This document shows positions 8,578 through 16,847 of a DNA stretch of 38,309 bases, in pieces; positions within the stretch are counted from its first letter, which is position 1, and every line of letters begins with the position of its first letter. A program made the translations under genes and the position numbers. The notes under the pieces were generated by a model that saw nothing but the letters and a program-made list of their open reading frames with translations, was not told the origin of the DNA and made no database searches. The stretch is from NCBI GenBank assembly GCA_015064085.1, contig SVSX01000016.1, positions 1 through 38,309 on the forward strand, in the 5' to 3' direction. The DNA is from Oscillospiraceae bacterium. GTDB lineage: Bacteria; Bacillota; Clostridia; Oscillospirales; CAG-272.

Positions 8578-10830
8578 TTATCCTTCATAAAAGTTTCTTG
8601 TGAGGACCTCATCCTGCCAACCGGGTGACAGACTCGTGAACTTTGCCGAAAAACCGCAGACTCTCACGATCAGATCGGGATATTTTTCGGGGTGCTTCTG
8701 GGCGTCAAGCAGCTGCTCACGGGTTACGCAGTTTAGCTGAAGGGACATCACCGAGGAGTATGCGACGGCGCGGAGGAACGCCTCACAGCTGTCAAGGGTT
8801 ATCTTGTCGGAGGGGAGAATGATGTTGACCACGTTGTTCGACGCCATAGTCGAGTCATCAAGCGCCATCATACTGTTGATAACGTCGGTCACCGAAGTGA
8901 TCTTTTTAAGCCTCGAGGGGGTAAGCCCTTGAGAGAAATAATCACCGTTGTATCTTCCGTCGGGTGTGGCGAGGGTCTTTTCACCCCACCAACGGATCTC
9001 GGTGTAGGTCAGATGACCGATATGGACCTTGCCGCCGTAAGAGCCCTCGGTCCTTTCGGCGATATCGAAGAGGTCGTTGTTGAAGCGGTTGGCGAGTGAA
9101 GAGGAGTCCTCGTTGCCGTCGCCCCAACCGTGACATTTTATGGCTTCTCTACGCATATCCTCAAAGCCCTCCCAGTTGCTTCTCACTGCGGTGAGCATCT
9201 GCTCGAGGGTGTATTTTTTTTCGTCAAAGCAGAGGGTCTTGATCGCCATAAGCGAGTCGACTATATTCGGCAGACCGAAGCAGAGCAGGTAGTCGTCTCT
9301 CTTCCGAGCGCCACCCGCAAAAAAGTTGCGCTTGTTTTCGAGGCAGTCCTTGAGGGTTGAGGAGAAGATCGGCAAGGTGTCGACCTGACTCCATACGTGA
9401 CCGCCCGTCTTAGTCATTCTTATGCGTTCCCTGAGGAGGATCTCGCAGTTTTTGACCACTCTGCCGTAAAGCTCATCAAAGCTTTCAACACCGTCAAAGG
9501 GAAGGAATTGGAGCTTGATCCTGTCCATCTTATCCTGAAGCCTGTGGAGAGGGATCTCGAACGCCTTCAGAATATTCAGATAACAGCCGTGGTCGTATTT
9601 CTCAGTGTCGTATCCTAGCCCCCAACAGCCCGTAACGACGTAGTCTCGGGCTTCCTCGGGCGACCTTCCGCCTCGAATCTGCGCGCTGACTGTTGCGTTG
9701 TCGTTCTGATAGAGAATAGTGCTCGTTCCCGCAATTACCGATCTGTTTATTTCGTCGAGATACTCCTTCGGGGAGTCGAAGGAATAGCGGCATTTTATTT
9801 TCGGGAAGATTATCTTTTCTTCTCTCGTGGCGCGGAGGAATAAAAGTGTGAGCTTGTTGAAGAAGGGCTTGCCGTCCTTGTCACAGCCACCGAGGGTGTA
9901 GGTGTTCTCAAGCTCGTGGTCGGCATATCCCACCATCGCCATATCGTGAGAATAGTGCATATCCCAGATTATAAGGAATTTGCAGATAAGCTCATAGGCA
10001 TCCTCCTCGGTGAGCAGACCGCTTGAAAGATCTCTTTCAAAAAACGGGTAAAGATCCATATCAAGTCTGCCGAAGGTGTTCGGTCCTACGCCCTCAAGTG
10101 AGCCGAGCGCCTTTCTCATAAAGGCTAAGGTGTTCAGCGCCTCGTAAAAGGTCCTCGGCGCTTCCCAAGGGACACGGCAGGCGGTGTCCGCAATGAGAGA
10201 GAGATTTTTTCTGTATTCGGGATCGGTCTCTGACTCGAGCATTTTTTTTGCTTTAAGGGCAAATTTTTCGGACATTTCCTTGATCCTGAGCATACCCTCG
10301 CAAACGCCGCGGAGGAAATCACGGGCGTCCGCGTCACATTCGCCGTCAAGAAGGGCGAGAGCTCTCTCGTATATGCTCTTCAAGCCGCCCTCAAGAATAG
10401 GTCGGTTGTTGAAATTAAAGTGCTGACCTGTGTCGCCGTAGTCGCCGAGAAGGTAGAGACATTCGGCTCTTTGGGTTCTCATAAGCTCCCATAGCTCGGG
10501 GTCGAAATCCGAGAAGAAATGCCTGTTCCTCGCGTATACCCAACCGCAGGCGTGGATGAAATCCGAACCCTTTGCGTTTCTGCAGCCGTCCGAGACCGAG
10601 ACGAGCATTCCCGTTTCGTAATAAAAGGGAGAGGTCTTAAAAACTGCGGGCTCGAACTCTTCAGAGATCACCTTGTACTGAAGTAGCTTTTGGTCGGTGA
10701 TCGACATTCCTTCGCGAAATTCCGAGTCAAGCCGCTCAAAGCATTTGTTCGCGAATGCCCTTGCGCGGGAAACTCCGCCGTCTGTCTGATAATAATCGGT
10801 GAGCTCCTGCCTCATATCTGTATATTTCAT
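8578..10830 (-). CDS. Glycyl radical enzyme of unknown reaction (PFL/dehydratase-like superfamily)
   Basis: A 750-residue enzyme in the usual GRE size range. The C-terminal radical motif is RVCGFSAKF, with the radical glycine at residue 726 and the usual downstream NP-like/QDE.L.R segment. The candidate thiyl cysteine is Cys402 in VTGCWGLGY. Known GRE lyases and dehydratases (CutC, glycerol dehydratase, HypD, IslA, HPAD) have GCxE with an essential glutamate two residues after Cys, and PFL has adjacent Cys-Cys; this protein has Gly there. The reaction cannot be read from homology. I chose the ATG at 10830, not 10842, because GAGGTG (10835-10840) sits 4 nt upstream of it. It has its own promoter and is followed directly by its activase. 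It shares a locus with an AraC regulator and a dehydrogenase operon. Confidence 0.93.
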   Translation of the reverse strand: MKYTDMRQELTDYYQTDGGVSRARAFANKCFERLDSEFREGMSITDQKLLQYKVISEEFEPAVFKTSPFYYETGMLVSVSDGCRNAKGSDFIHACGWVYARNRHFFSDFDPELWELMRTQRAECLYLLGDYGDTGQHFNFNNRPILEGGLKSIYERALALLDGECDADARDFLRGVCEGMLRIKEMSEKFALKAKKMLESETDPEYRKNLSLIADTACRVPWEAPRTFYEALNTLAFMRKALGSLEGVGPNTFGRLDMDLYPFFERDLSSGLLTEEDAYELICKFLIIWDMHYSHDMAMVGYADHELENTYTLGGCDKDGKPFFNKLTLLFLRATREEKIIFPKIKCRYSFDSPKEYLDEINRSVIAGTSTILYQNDNATVSAQIRGGRSPEEARDYVVTGCWGLGYDTEKYDHGCYLNILKAFEIPLHRLQDKMDRIKLQFLPFDGVESFDELYGRVVKNCEILLRERIRMTKTGGHVWSQVDTLPIFSSTLKDCLENKRNFFAGGARKRDDYLLCFGLPNIVDSLMAIKTLCFDEKKYTLEQMLTAVRSNWEGFEDMRREAIKCHGWGDGNEDSSSLANRFNNDLFDIAERTEGSYGGKVHIGHLTYTEIRWWGEKTLATPDGRYNGDYFSQGLTPSRLKKITSVTDVINSMMALDDSTMASNNVVNIILPSDKITLDSCEAFLRAVAYSSVMSLQLNCVTREQLLDAQKHPEKYPDLIVRVCGFSAKFTSLSPGWQDEVLTRNFYEG

Positions 10831-10868
10831 AATGCACCTCATCTGCTGATTTTACATTGTTTGTAGGA

Positions 10869-10897
10869 ATTATATCACAGCGTTGCCTTCCTTGCAA
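10869..10897 (-). promoter_or_regulatory. Sigma-A promoter of the GRE-activase operon
   Basis: On the minus strand, TTGCAA (10892-10897) lies 17 nt before TATAAT (10869-10874), with TG in the extended -10 position. It lies in the 111-nt gap between the AraC stop and the GRE start, so the GRE operon can be transcribed independently of the regulator. Confidence 0.75.
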
Positions 10898-10941
10898 TGT
10901 TAAATGAAGAAAATTTGTAAAATAAAGAAATGATTAAAAAT

Positions 10942-11718
10942 TTATCCCTTTGCAACAGTGTTTCGATTTTTCCTGAATTTCAGCGGGGTTGTCCCCACAA
11001 CGTCGGAGAAGGTTTTGCGAAAGTGGTTTTCGGAATTGAAGCAAACCATTCTGCTTATGGTGGAGATCGAGTAATTGGTGTTTTCGAGGTACTCCATCGC
11101 GATATTTATCCTTATTGAGTTTATAAAGCGAATGGGAGTCTGCCCGAGCTCCTTTTGGAACAGGTGATAAAGGGTCGACTCGCTGACACAGCATTTTTTT
11201 GCAAGGTCGCTGACAGAAAAGTTATTATTCCAATTGCTCGTTATGTATTCCATTGCCGTTTGCAGGGTCTTGTCGAGCACAAGATCCGAGCGTATCATCT
11301 GAGGAAATATCTGCCTCAGAATATTATAGAAGAGGGAATACGCCTCAAGCCCATCAATGTAGCCAAGCTCCAGAAGCTCACTTATTCTTATGAGATCGCT
11401 TTTGACCGACTCGTCGCATAAAATGATCTGAGGCTCGTAAGCAAAGCTATCGTAATGAATAAAGCAGCTGACATATACCACCTCTATCTCGGGATCTCCG
11501 TTCCATTCGGAATAGCAGTAGATGTTCTCGGGAATAAAGACCACGTCACCCTCTGTCACGTTCAACTTTTTGTTTAGGTAGATATATGTTCCGCTGCCCT
11601 TGAGAATAATGCCGATGCGGGTCTTTCTTTTATTATTGTTGCCCCTACAAAAATGGTATTTGCTGAAGCAGTGACGTGAGCTTGAAAGCTCCGAAACGAA
11701 AATATTTGCTTTTTCCAT
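10942..11718 (-). CDS. AraC family transcriptional regulator
   Basis: A 258-residue regulator. An N-terminal cupin-like sensor domain (GSGTYIYLNKKLNVTEGDVVF near residues 42-62, an AraC ligand-binding beta barrel) is followed by a C-terminal double helix-turn-helix. Its first helix pair is FSVSDLAKKCCVSESTLYHLF and its second ends with CFNSENHFRKTFSDVVGTTP. AGGAG lies a short distance before the ATG. It is divergent from the oxidoreductase operon at 11831 through an overlapping promoter pair and lies upstream of the GRE operon on the same strand. It is the obvious candidate activator of both, probably sensing the pathway substrate. Confidence 0.93.
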   Translation of the reverse strand: MEKANIFVSELSSSRHCFSKYHFCRGNNNKRKTRIGIILKGSGTYIYLNKKLNVTEGDVVFIPENIYCYSEWNGDPEIEVVYVSCFIHYDSFAYEPQIILCDESVKSDLIRISELLELGYIDGLEAYSLFYNILRQIFPQMIRSDLVLDKTLQTAMEYITSNWNNNFSVSDLAKKCCVSESTLYHLFQKELGQTPIRFINSIRINIAMEYLENTNYSISTISRMVCFNSENHFRKTFSDVVGTTPLKFRKNRNTVAKG

Positions 11719-11754
11719 TTTTACTCCTGTTTGCAGAATAAATACTTTTTTTAC

Positions 11755-11794
11755 AGTATAACATATTGAAATATTATTTTCAAGATGTTATAAT
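11755..11794. promoter_or_regulatory. Interleaved divergent promoters inside a 40-bp palindrome
   Basis: The plus promoter is TTGAAA (11766-11771), 17 nt, TATAAT (11789-11794). The minus promoter is TTGAAA (complement of 11778-11783), 17 nt, TATACT (complement of 11755-11760). Both have TG one base before the -10. Each -35 lies in the spacer of the other promoter. The two 17-nt arms match as an inverted repeat except at two positions, around a 6-nt centre. Only one polymerase could occupy the site at a time. Confidence 0.8.
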
Positions 11795-11830
11795 GAATTT
11801 ACTGAAAAACCTGAAAGGGAGGATTCTCAA

Positions 11831-12826
11831 ATGAAGAAAATAAAGGTAGCACAGATCGGAACAAGCGAAAACAGTCACGGAAATTCTATCTGGAAAAGTA
11901 TGCTGAAGCAGCCCGATATTTTTGAAGTGGTCGGATATGCCTTTCCCGAAAACGAAAGGGAAAAATTTCCGAAACAAATGGAGCGCTTTGAAGGCTATCG
12001 CGAGATGACGGTCGAGGAGATACTGAACGATCCCGAGATCGAGGCGGTAGCGGTGGAGACCGAAGAGATATATATCACAAAATACGCGCTTATGGTTGCA
12101 AAGGCGGGAAAGCATCTGCATATGGAAAAGCCCGGCGGCACGGATATTGCCGACTTCAGAGAGCTTATAAACATTCTCAAAGAGAAAAAGCTTGCTTTCA
12201 GCACGGGTTATATGTACAGATTTAACCCGAAGATAAACGAGGCGTTTGAGAAGGTCAGGCGCGGAGATCTCGGAAGGATATATTCTGTGGAAGCGCATAT
12301 GAGCTGTAATCACACTCTCGAGACCAGAAAGTGGCTCGAGAATTTTCCCGCGGGAATGCTCTTTTTCCTCGGCTGTCACCTTATCGACCTTATATACCGC
12401 ATTCAGGGAGAGCCCGAGGAGATAATACCCCTAAGCTGCTCTACGGGAATAGACGGAATAAAGACCGATGATTTCGGAATGGTCGTTTATAAATATCCGA
12501 ACGGTGTCTCCTTCGCAAAGACCTGCGACGAGGAGTGCGGAGGTTTTTTGAGAAGACAGCTGGTTATCTGCGGAGAGAAGGGTACTATCGAAATAAAACC
12601 TCTTGAGGTCAGCGCGGATGGCGGTCAGTACACCGTTATGAACGAAATATATGATACGTCGTGGCATAAGCCATGGGATACAGACAGGTCTGAGGTTTAC
12701 AGCCGCTATGACGATATGATGCGTAATTTCGCTGAAATCGTTCGCGGAAAGGAAAATCCCTACACATACGATTACGAACTCGGTCTTTACGAGCTTTTGC
12801 TCAGATCTTGCGGAATGGAGATATGA
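11831..12826 (+). CDS. Gfo/Idh/MocA family oxidoreductase
   Basis: A 331-residue NAD(P)-dependent sugar/polyol dehydrogenase-like protein. The N-terminal Rossmann segment begins VAQIGTSENSHGNSIW. The catalytic EKPGG motif is at residues 99-103 (Lys100), and the GCHLIDL segment provides His183 and Asp186 in the family's C-terminal catalytic motif. Unlike the gene at 4094, all key residues are present. AAGGGAGG lies 8 nt upstream of the ATG. It is the first gene of a long plus-strand operon and overlaps the next gene's possible first start by ATGA. It is likely to oxidise or reduce a ring or sugar hydroxyl; family members include inositol and glucose-fructose oxidoreductases. Confidence 0.9.
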   Translation: MKKIKVAQIGTSENSHGNSIWKSMLKQPDIFEVVGYAFPENEREKFPKQMERFEGYREMTVEEILNDPEIEAVAVETEEIYITKYALMVAKAGKHLHMEKPGGTDIADFRELINILKEKKLAFSTGYMYRFNPKINEAFEKVRRGDLGRIYSVEAHMSCNHTLETRKWLENFPAGMLFFLGCHLIDLIYRIQGEPEEIIPLSCSTGIDGIKTDDFGMVVYKYPNGVSFAKTCDEECGGFLRRQLVICGEKGTIEIKPLEVSADGGQYTVMNEIYDTSWHKPWDTDRSEVYSRYDDMMRNFAEIVRGKENPYTYDYELGLYELLLRSCGMEI

Positions 12827-12828
12827 TT

Positions 12829-13845
12829 ATGAAGACAAAACAGATAGTTTTTACAGCCCTCGGTGTTGCCGAGCTGCTTGAGGCCGAGTATCTGCCGCCC
12901 AAGGCAGATGAGGTCACGGTGCGCCTTGAATATTCAGCGATCAGCGCGGGAACAGAGAAGGCAAATTTGATCGGTATGAGAAACGGACCGAGTGTGGTAG
13001 AAGGTTCAGAGCCCAAATTCCCAAGGACGGTGGGCTATAGCGCCTCGGGTGTTGTGACCGATGTGGGAGAAGCCGTTGATGACATCAAGATTGGCGACAG
13101 AGTGATAGTTTTTTGGGGAAAGCACAAGCAAAATATCACGATAAAACGTACAAACGTTATAAAGATCCCCGAGGGGATATCCTTTGAGGAAGCATCAATG
13201 GCACTCATTTCGATATTTCCTCTCGCGGCGATCAGAAAAACCAGACTTGAGATCGGTGAGTCGGCGATGGTAATGGGACTTGGAATACTCGGTATCTTTG
13301 CCGTTCAGGAGCTGCACGCGGCGGGAGCGTATCCTGTTATAGCTGTCGATCCAATAAAGGAGAGACGGGATCTTGCGCTAAGACTTGGCGCGGATTTTGC
13401 TTTAGATCCTACCGACGGAGATTTTGTCGAAAGAGTCAAGGAGATAAGCGATGGCGGAGTAAATGTCTGCATTGAGGTAACGGGACTCGGTATCGGACTT
13501 GTTCAAGCCCTTGACTGTATGCGAAAAATGGGAAGAGTTGCGCTTCTCGGCTGTACCAGAAGCTCAAAGTTTGAGATCGACTACTACGGAAAGGTCCACG
13601 GAAGGGGAATATCCCTGATAGGCGCGCACACAGCTGCGCGGCCGAAGCTCGAATCCTCCGCGGGACTCTGGACCGATGAGGACGATCTGAAGGCTGTTTT
13701 GAATCTTATAAAAGGAAAAAGGCTGAACTTTAAGGATATGATCTCAGAGATCCATTCGCCCACTGAGGCGTATGAGGTATTTACAAGACTTGCCGAGGAG
13801 AAGAATTTCCCGATAGGCGTGTTGTTTGATTGGAACAAAATTTAA
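12829..13845 (+). CDS. MDR-superfamily (zinc-type alcohol dehydrogenase-like) oxidoreductase
   Basis: A 338-residue medium-chain dehydrogenase. An N-terminal GroES-like domain (RLEYSAISAGTEKANLIG) is followed by a Rossmann domain with GLGILGIFAVQ at about residues 145-155 and an acidic end of strand 2 (VDPIKERRD). The catalytic zinc cysteine of classical ADHs (CGTD) is replaced by AGTE, as in the BchC/'SAGTE' branch, so a classical Zn-ADH mechanism is doubtful. I chose ATG 12829 because GGAG (12817-12820) lies 8 nt upstream; the in-frame ATG at 12823 has only 2 nt. It is second in the operon and may oxidise an alcohol intermediate. Confidence 0.88.
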   Translation: MKTKQIVFTALGVAELLEAEYLPPKADEVTVRLEYSAISAGTEKANLIGMRNGPSVVEGSEPKFPRTVGYSASGVVTDVGEAVDDIKIGDRVIVFWGKHKQNITIKRTNVIKIPEGISFEEASMALISIFPLAAIRKTRLEIGESAMVMGLGILGIFAVQELHAAGAYPVIAVDPIKERRDLALRLGADFALDPTDGDFVERVKEISDGGVNVCIEVTGLGIGLVQALDCMRKMGRVALLGCTRSSKFEIDYYGKVHGRGISLIGAHTAARPKLESSAGLWTDEDDLKAVLNLIKGKRLNFKDMISEIHSPTEAYEVFTRLAEEKNFPIGVLFDWNKI

Positions 13846-13862
13846 AATTTGGAGGCAACATT

Positions 13863-14630
13863 ATGTATCAGGAATTTAAAGGTAAGGTAGCCATATCCAC
13901 GGGCGCGGCTTCGGGAATGGGACTCCTTTTTGCGGAAAATTTTGCGGCTCTCGGAGGCAACGTCATTATGTGTGACGTGAACGAGGCGGTGCTTATGGAA
14001 AAGGCGGCGGCAATAAACGAAAAGGACGGCGGCAGAGCCGTCGGTGTCCTTTGCGACGTGCGGGATTACCCGCAAGTATGCGCCGCGAGAGATAAGGCGG
14101 TGGAGCTTTTCGGCAGAATAGATATAATGGCAAATTTTGCGGGTGGATACGGTCCGAGAATGCGAGGGATTCACCATTCGGAATATCCCGAATTCCCCGA
14201 TATTCCGATCGAGGTCCTTGATTGGAGTCTCGACCTCAACCTCAAAGGTCCGTTCTATTTCGCTCACGCGGTATTGAAGCGTATGAGAGAACAAAACAGC
14301 GGTTTGATAATTAACATCGGCTCTATTACGGGTGCTGAGGGCGATGGATACGGTATGGATTATCCGACGGCGAAGGCGGGACTTATGTACGGATTAACGA
14401 AATCCATTGCTCAATACGGCTCAAAGTACGGCATAAGGTGTGTTTGCGTATCTCCGGGGCCTGTTATGACACGACCCGGAATGAATACGATGAAGACACT
14501 GCTTGGCAGAGCAGCCGAGCCTCAGGAGATAATCGATCTTATTCTGTTTATCGCATCGGATAAAGGACAGTTTATCAACGGGGAAAATATTATGATAGAC
14601 GGTGGCAGAAACGCTATGAGTAGAGGATAA
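13863..14630 (+). CDS. SDR family NAD-dependent oxidoreductase
   Basis: A 255-residue short-chain dehydrogenase. The cofactor motif is TGAASGMG (13-20). Asp38 after strand 2 points to NAD(H) over NADP(H). NFAGG (91-95) replaces the usual NNAG, and the catalytic triad is Ser154, Tyr167, Lys171 (YPTAK). A C-terminal GENIMIDGG segment closes the fold. The start at 13863 is preceded by GGAGG at 13851-13855 (7 nt spacing); the in-frame ATG at 13830 would overlap the previous gene and lacks a site. The next gene starts 2 nt after its stop. It is a likely dehydrogenase in the same catabolic route. Confidence 0.92.
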   Translation: MYQEFKGKVAISTGAASGMGLLFAENFAALGGNVIMCDVNEAVLMEKAAAINEKDGGRAVGVLCDVRDYPQVCAARDKAVELFGRIDIMANFAGGYGPRMRGIHHSEYPEFPDIPIEVLDWSLDLNLKGPFYFAHAVLKRMREQNSGLIINIGSITGAEGDGYGMDYPTAKAGLMYGLTKSIAQYGSKYGIRCVCVSPGPVMTRPGMNTMKTLLGRAAEPQEIIDLILFIASDKGQFINGENIMIDGGRNAMSRG

Positions 14631-14632
14631 AA

Positions 14633-15388
14633 ATGAAAAGACTTACTTTTTTAAAATATGAAAAGCCCCTGCTTACTTGTATGGTGCAAGCGGATAATCC
14701 TGATAGAATAAAGGAGCTTATAACTCAGTCTCGCCCGAATGGCGCGGAAGCCTTCGGTATGCAGTTCTGTAAGTTGAAAAAGGAATACAGAGATCCCGAA
14801 ACCTACAAGGAGCTTTTCGCTTTCGCGGGTCAAGCTCCCGTGTACGTTACAAATTACCGAAAAAAAGAAAACGATGGCAAGAGTGACGATCAGCTTGCTC
14901 GGGAGCTTATTGAGCTTGCTGAGTGTGGGGCAACGCTTTGCGACGTTATGGGCGATTATTTTGACCCTTGCGAGGGCGAGCTGACAATGAATGAGGAGGC
15001 GGTCACCAAGCAGATGAAGCTTATTGACGAGCTTCATAAAAGTGGTGCTGAGGTGCTGATGTCCTCCCACGTTATGAAATTTACCCCCGCCGAGAGGGTG
15101 CTCGAGATAGCTCACGAGCACAAGCGACGCGGAGCGGATATATGCAAGATAGTCACGGGCGCTGATAATATGGAGCAGCAGATAGAAAATCTGCGGATAA
15201 TCAATCTGCTGAAGGAGGAGCTTGGAATACCCTTTCTGTTCCTTTCAAGCGGTGAGAGTCATATCGTAAGGCGTATAGGCGGTGCGCTTGGCTGCTGTAT
15301 GTACCTCTGCGTTCACGAATACGATGAGCTCGCCACAAAATCACAGCCTCTGCTTTCTGAGCTTAAGCCTATAAGAGATAACATTTGA
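14633..15388 (+). CDS. Type I 3-dehydroquinate dehydratase-like protein (DHQase I / class I aldolase fold)
   Basis: A 251-residue TIM-barrel protein. Hallmarks of the Schiff-base DHQase I family are in place: VLMSSHVMKFTP with His146 (general acid/base), GADICKIVTGADN with Lys172 (imine), YRKKEND near 75-81 matching the FRTKxEGG strand, and VRRIGG (Arg213 or 214) with a terminal SQP near residue 238. The substrate-lid serine of AroD is not obvious and the C-terminal loop differs. Its neighbours are catabolic dehydrogenases rather than aro genes, so it may act in degradation of quinate/shikimate-like compounds, or may have changed substrate. GAGG 6 nt before the ATG lies inside the end of the SDR gene. 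Confidence 0.82.
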   Translation: MKRLTFLKYEKPLLTCMVQADNPDRIKELITQSRPNGAEAFGMQFCKLKKEYRDPETYKELFAFAGQAPVYVTNYRKKENDGKSDDQLARELIELAECGATLCDVMGDYFDPCEGELTMNEEAVTKQMKLIDELHKSGAEVLMSSHVMKFTPAERVLEIAHEHKRRGADICKIVTGADNMEQQIENLRIINLLKEELGIPFLFLSSGESHIVRRIGGALGCCMYLCVHEYDELATKSQPLLSELKPIRDNI

Positions 15389-15401
15389 AAGGAGCAGCAA
15401 G

Positions 15402-16139
15402 ATGAGATTTGATAATAAGGTCGCGCTTATTACAGGCGCTTCGGTTGGAATAGGACGGGCTGTCGCGCTCCTTCTCGGAGAGAGGGGAGCAAAGCTTATA
15501 CTTGTCGATATCAACGGCGAGAAGCTGGAGGCTTTAAAAACGGAGCTTAAGGCTTATACGGAAGATGTCCTGACCTTCGTATGCGACGTCAGTGACGAGA
15601 CGGCTGTTTCAAAGGTAGTGACCGAGTCACTGCAAGGTTTCGGTAAGATCGATATTCTCGTGAACAATGCCGCTCTTTGGAGATGCAAGTCATCCTTTGT
15701 TGATACATCCACCGAGGAGTGGAAGAGATTTATCGATGTGAATATTATGGGAGTGGTCTATTTTACAAAAGCTTCACTTCCATCAATGATTGAAAATTCC
15801 TATGGGCGCGTAATCAACGTTGCGTCGGTCGCGGGAGTTTACGGAAACGCAAATATGGCACATTACTCTGCCACCAAGGGGGCGGTAATAGCCTTTACCA
15901 AGGCATTGGCAAAGGAGGTAACGGGAAAAGGCGTTCTTGTAAACAGCGTCTCCCCGGGAAGCGTCAGCCCTTCGGATATTTCGGATATCGATCACACGCA
16001 AGAAAGCGCGCTTTCCTTTATGGGAAGAACGGGATCGGACAGAGAGAACGCAGAGCTTATCTGCTTCCTCGCGAGTGATGAGGCATCTTATATTTCGGGA
16101 CAGAATATACAGATAGACGGATGCAGAAAAAAGATGTAA
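15402..16139 (+). CDS. SDR family oxidoreductase
   Basis: A 245-residue short-chain dehydrogenase of the FabG-like classical type. It has TGASVGIG at 11-18, Asp36 favouring NAD(H), NNAAL at 88-92, catalytic Ser142, Tyr155 and Lys159 (YSATK), and a terminal SGQNIQIDG. AAGGAG follows the stop of the DHQase-like gene, about 8 nt before the ATG. It is a second SDR in one operon, which implies two distinct hydroxyl/keto steps. The fatty-acid reductase role of FabG is unlikely because no fab or acp gene is near. Confidence 0.92.
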   Translation: MRFDNKVALITGASVGIGRAVALLLGERGAKLILVDINGEKLEALKTELKAYTEDVLTFVCDVSDETAVSKVVTESLQGFGKIDILVNNAALWRCKSSFVDTSTEEWKRFIDVNIMGVVYFTKASLPSMIENSYGRVINVASVAGVYGNANMAHYSATKGAVIAFTKALAKEVTGKGVLVNSVSPGSVSPSDISDIDHTQESALSFMGRTGSDRENAELICFLASDEASYISGQNIQIDGCRKKM

Positions 16140-16142
16140 GAT

Positions 16143-16757
16143 ATGTACAGTAAATTTTACGCTGAAACAGACGGTATTTACCGTTTGAAAATACCGTTTG
16201 AAAAAATATTCACATCAGTGTTCCTCATTGAATCAAATAGTGGGAAGATACTTGTTGATACCGGAACTACACAAGATGATGTTGAATTGTATATCATTCC
16301 TGCGCTGTCCGCATATGGGTGCAGGGTGTCGGATATAAGAACCCTTGTGCTGACACATAAGCACAGTGATCATGCGGGAGGATCAAAACATTTTTTGCGC
16401 TTTGCACCCGATGTGGAGGTCATCACTGACATAAAAGATTTGGGCGATGGTATCACTATATATCCGCTCTCGGGGCATACGGATGACTCTATAGGTGTTT
16501 TGGATGAACGTAGCGGTACGCTTATATCCGCAGATGGCTTACAAGGAGCAGGGGTTGATAGATACCGTTGCTCGATAAAAAATATGCCCGCATATCTTGC
16601 AACCATAGAAAGAATAAGAAACGACAAAAGAATTGAAAATATCCTTTTTTCTCACGCTTATGAACCGTGGAACAAAGATAATATATTTGGGCGTGAAAAC
16701 GTGAAAAGTTGCGTAAAAGTATGCGAAAGTATTGTGCGCCGTCAGGCAAGGATGTAA
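16143..16757 (+). CDS. Metallo-beta-lactamase-fold hydrolase
   Basis: A 204-residue MBL-fold protein. The metal motif HKHSDH is at residues 72-77 (His72, His74, Asp76, His77), with the third metal His in LSGHTDDS near residue 115 and a final His in LFSHAYEPW near 178. The length fits glyoxalase-II-like or lactonase-like members; a lactone or thioester hydrolase step would suit the operon. It begins 3 nt after the SDR stop with only a weak ribosome site. Base composition starts to fall towards AT-rich here compared with the genes before it. The substrate is unknown. Confidence 0.88.
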   Translation: MYSKFYAETDGIYRLKIPFEKIFTSVFLIESNSGKILVDTGTTQDDVELYIIPALSAYGCRVSDIRTLVLTHKHSDHAGGSKHFLRFAPDVEVITDIKDLGDGITIYPLSGHTDDSIGVLDERSGTLISADGLQGAGVDRYRCSIKNMPAYLATIERIRNDKRIENILFSHAYEPWNKDNIFGRENVKSCVKVCESIVRRQARM

Positions 16758-16778
16758 CAATGAGGTGAAAACAATAAT

Positions 16779-16807
16779 TTGACGTAATTTACACGCATTG
16801 TCATATT
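16779..16807 (+). promoter_or_regulatory. Possible promoter before the serine hydrolase
   Basis: TTGACG (16779-16784), 17 nt, CATATT (16802-16807, 4 of 6 to consensus). A better -10, TATAAT at 16831-16836, has no good -35 at the right distance and lies too near the start codon. No terminator separates this gene from the upstream operon, so read-through is also possible. Confidence 0.35.
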
Positions 16808-16847
16808 TATTATGGCAAGCGAGATATTCGTATAATGGAGAAAAAAT

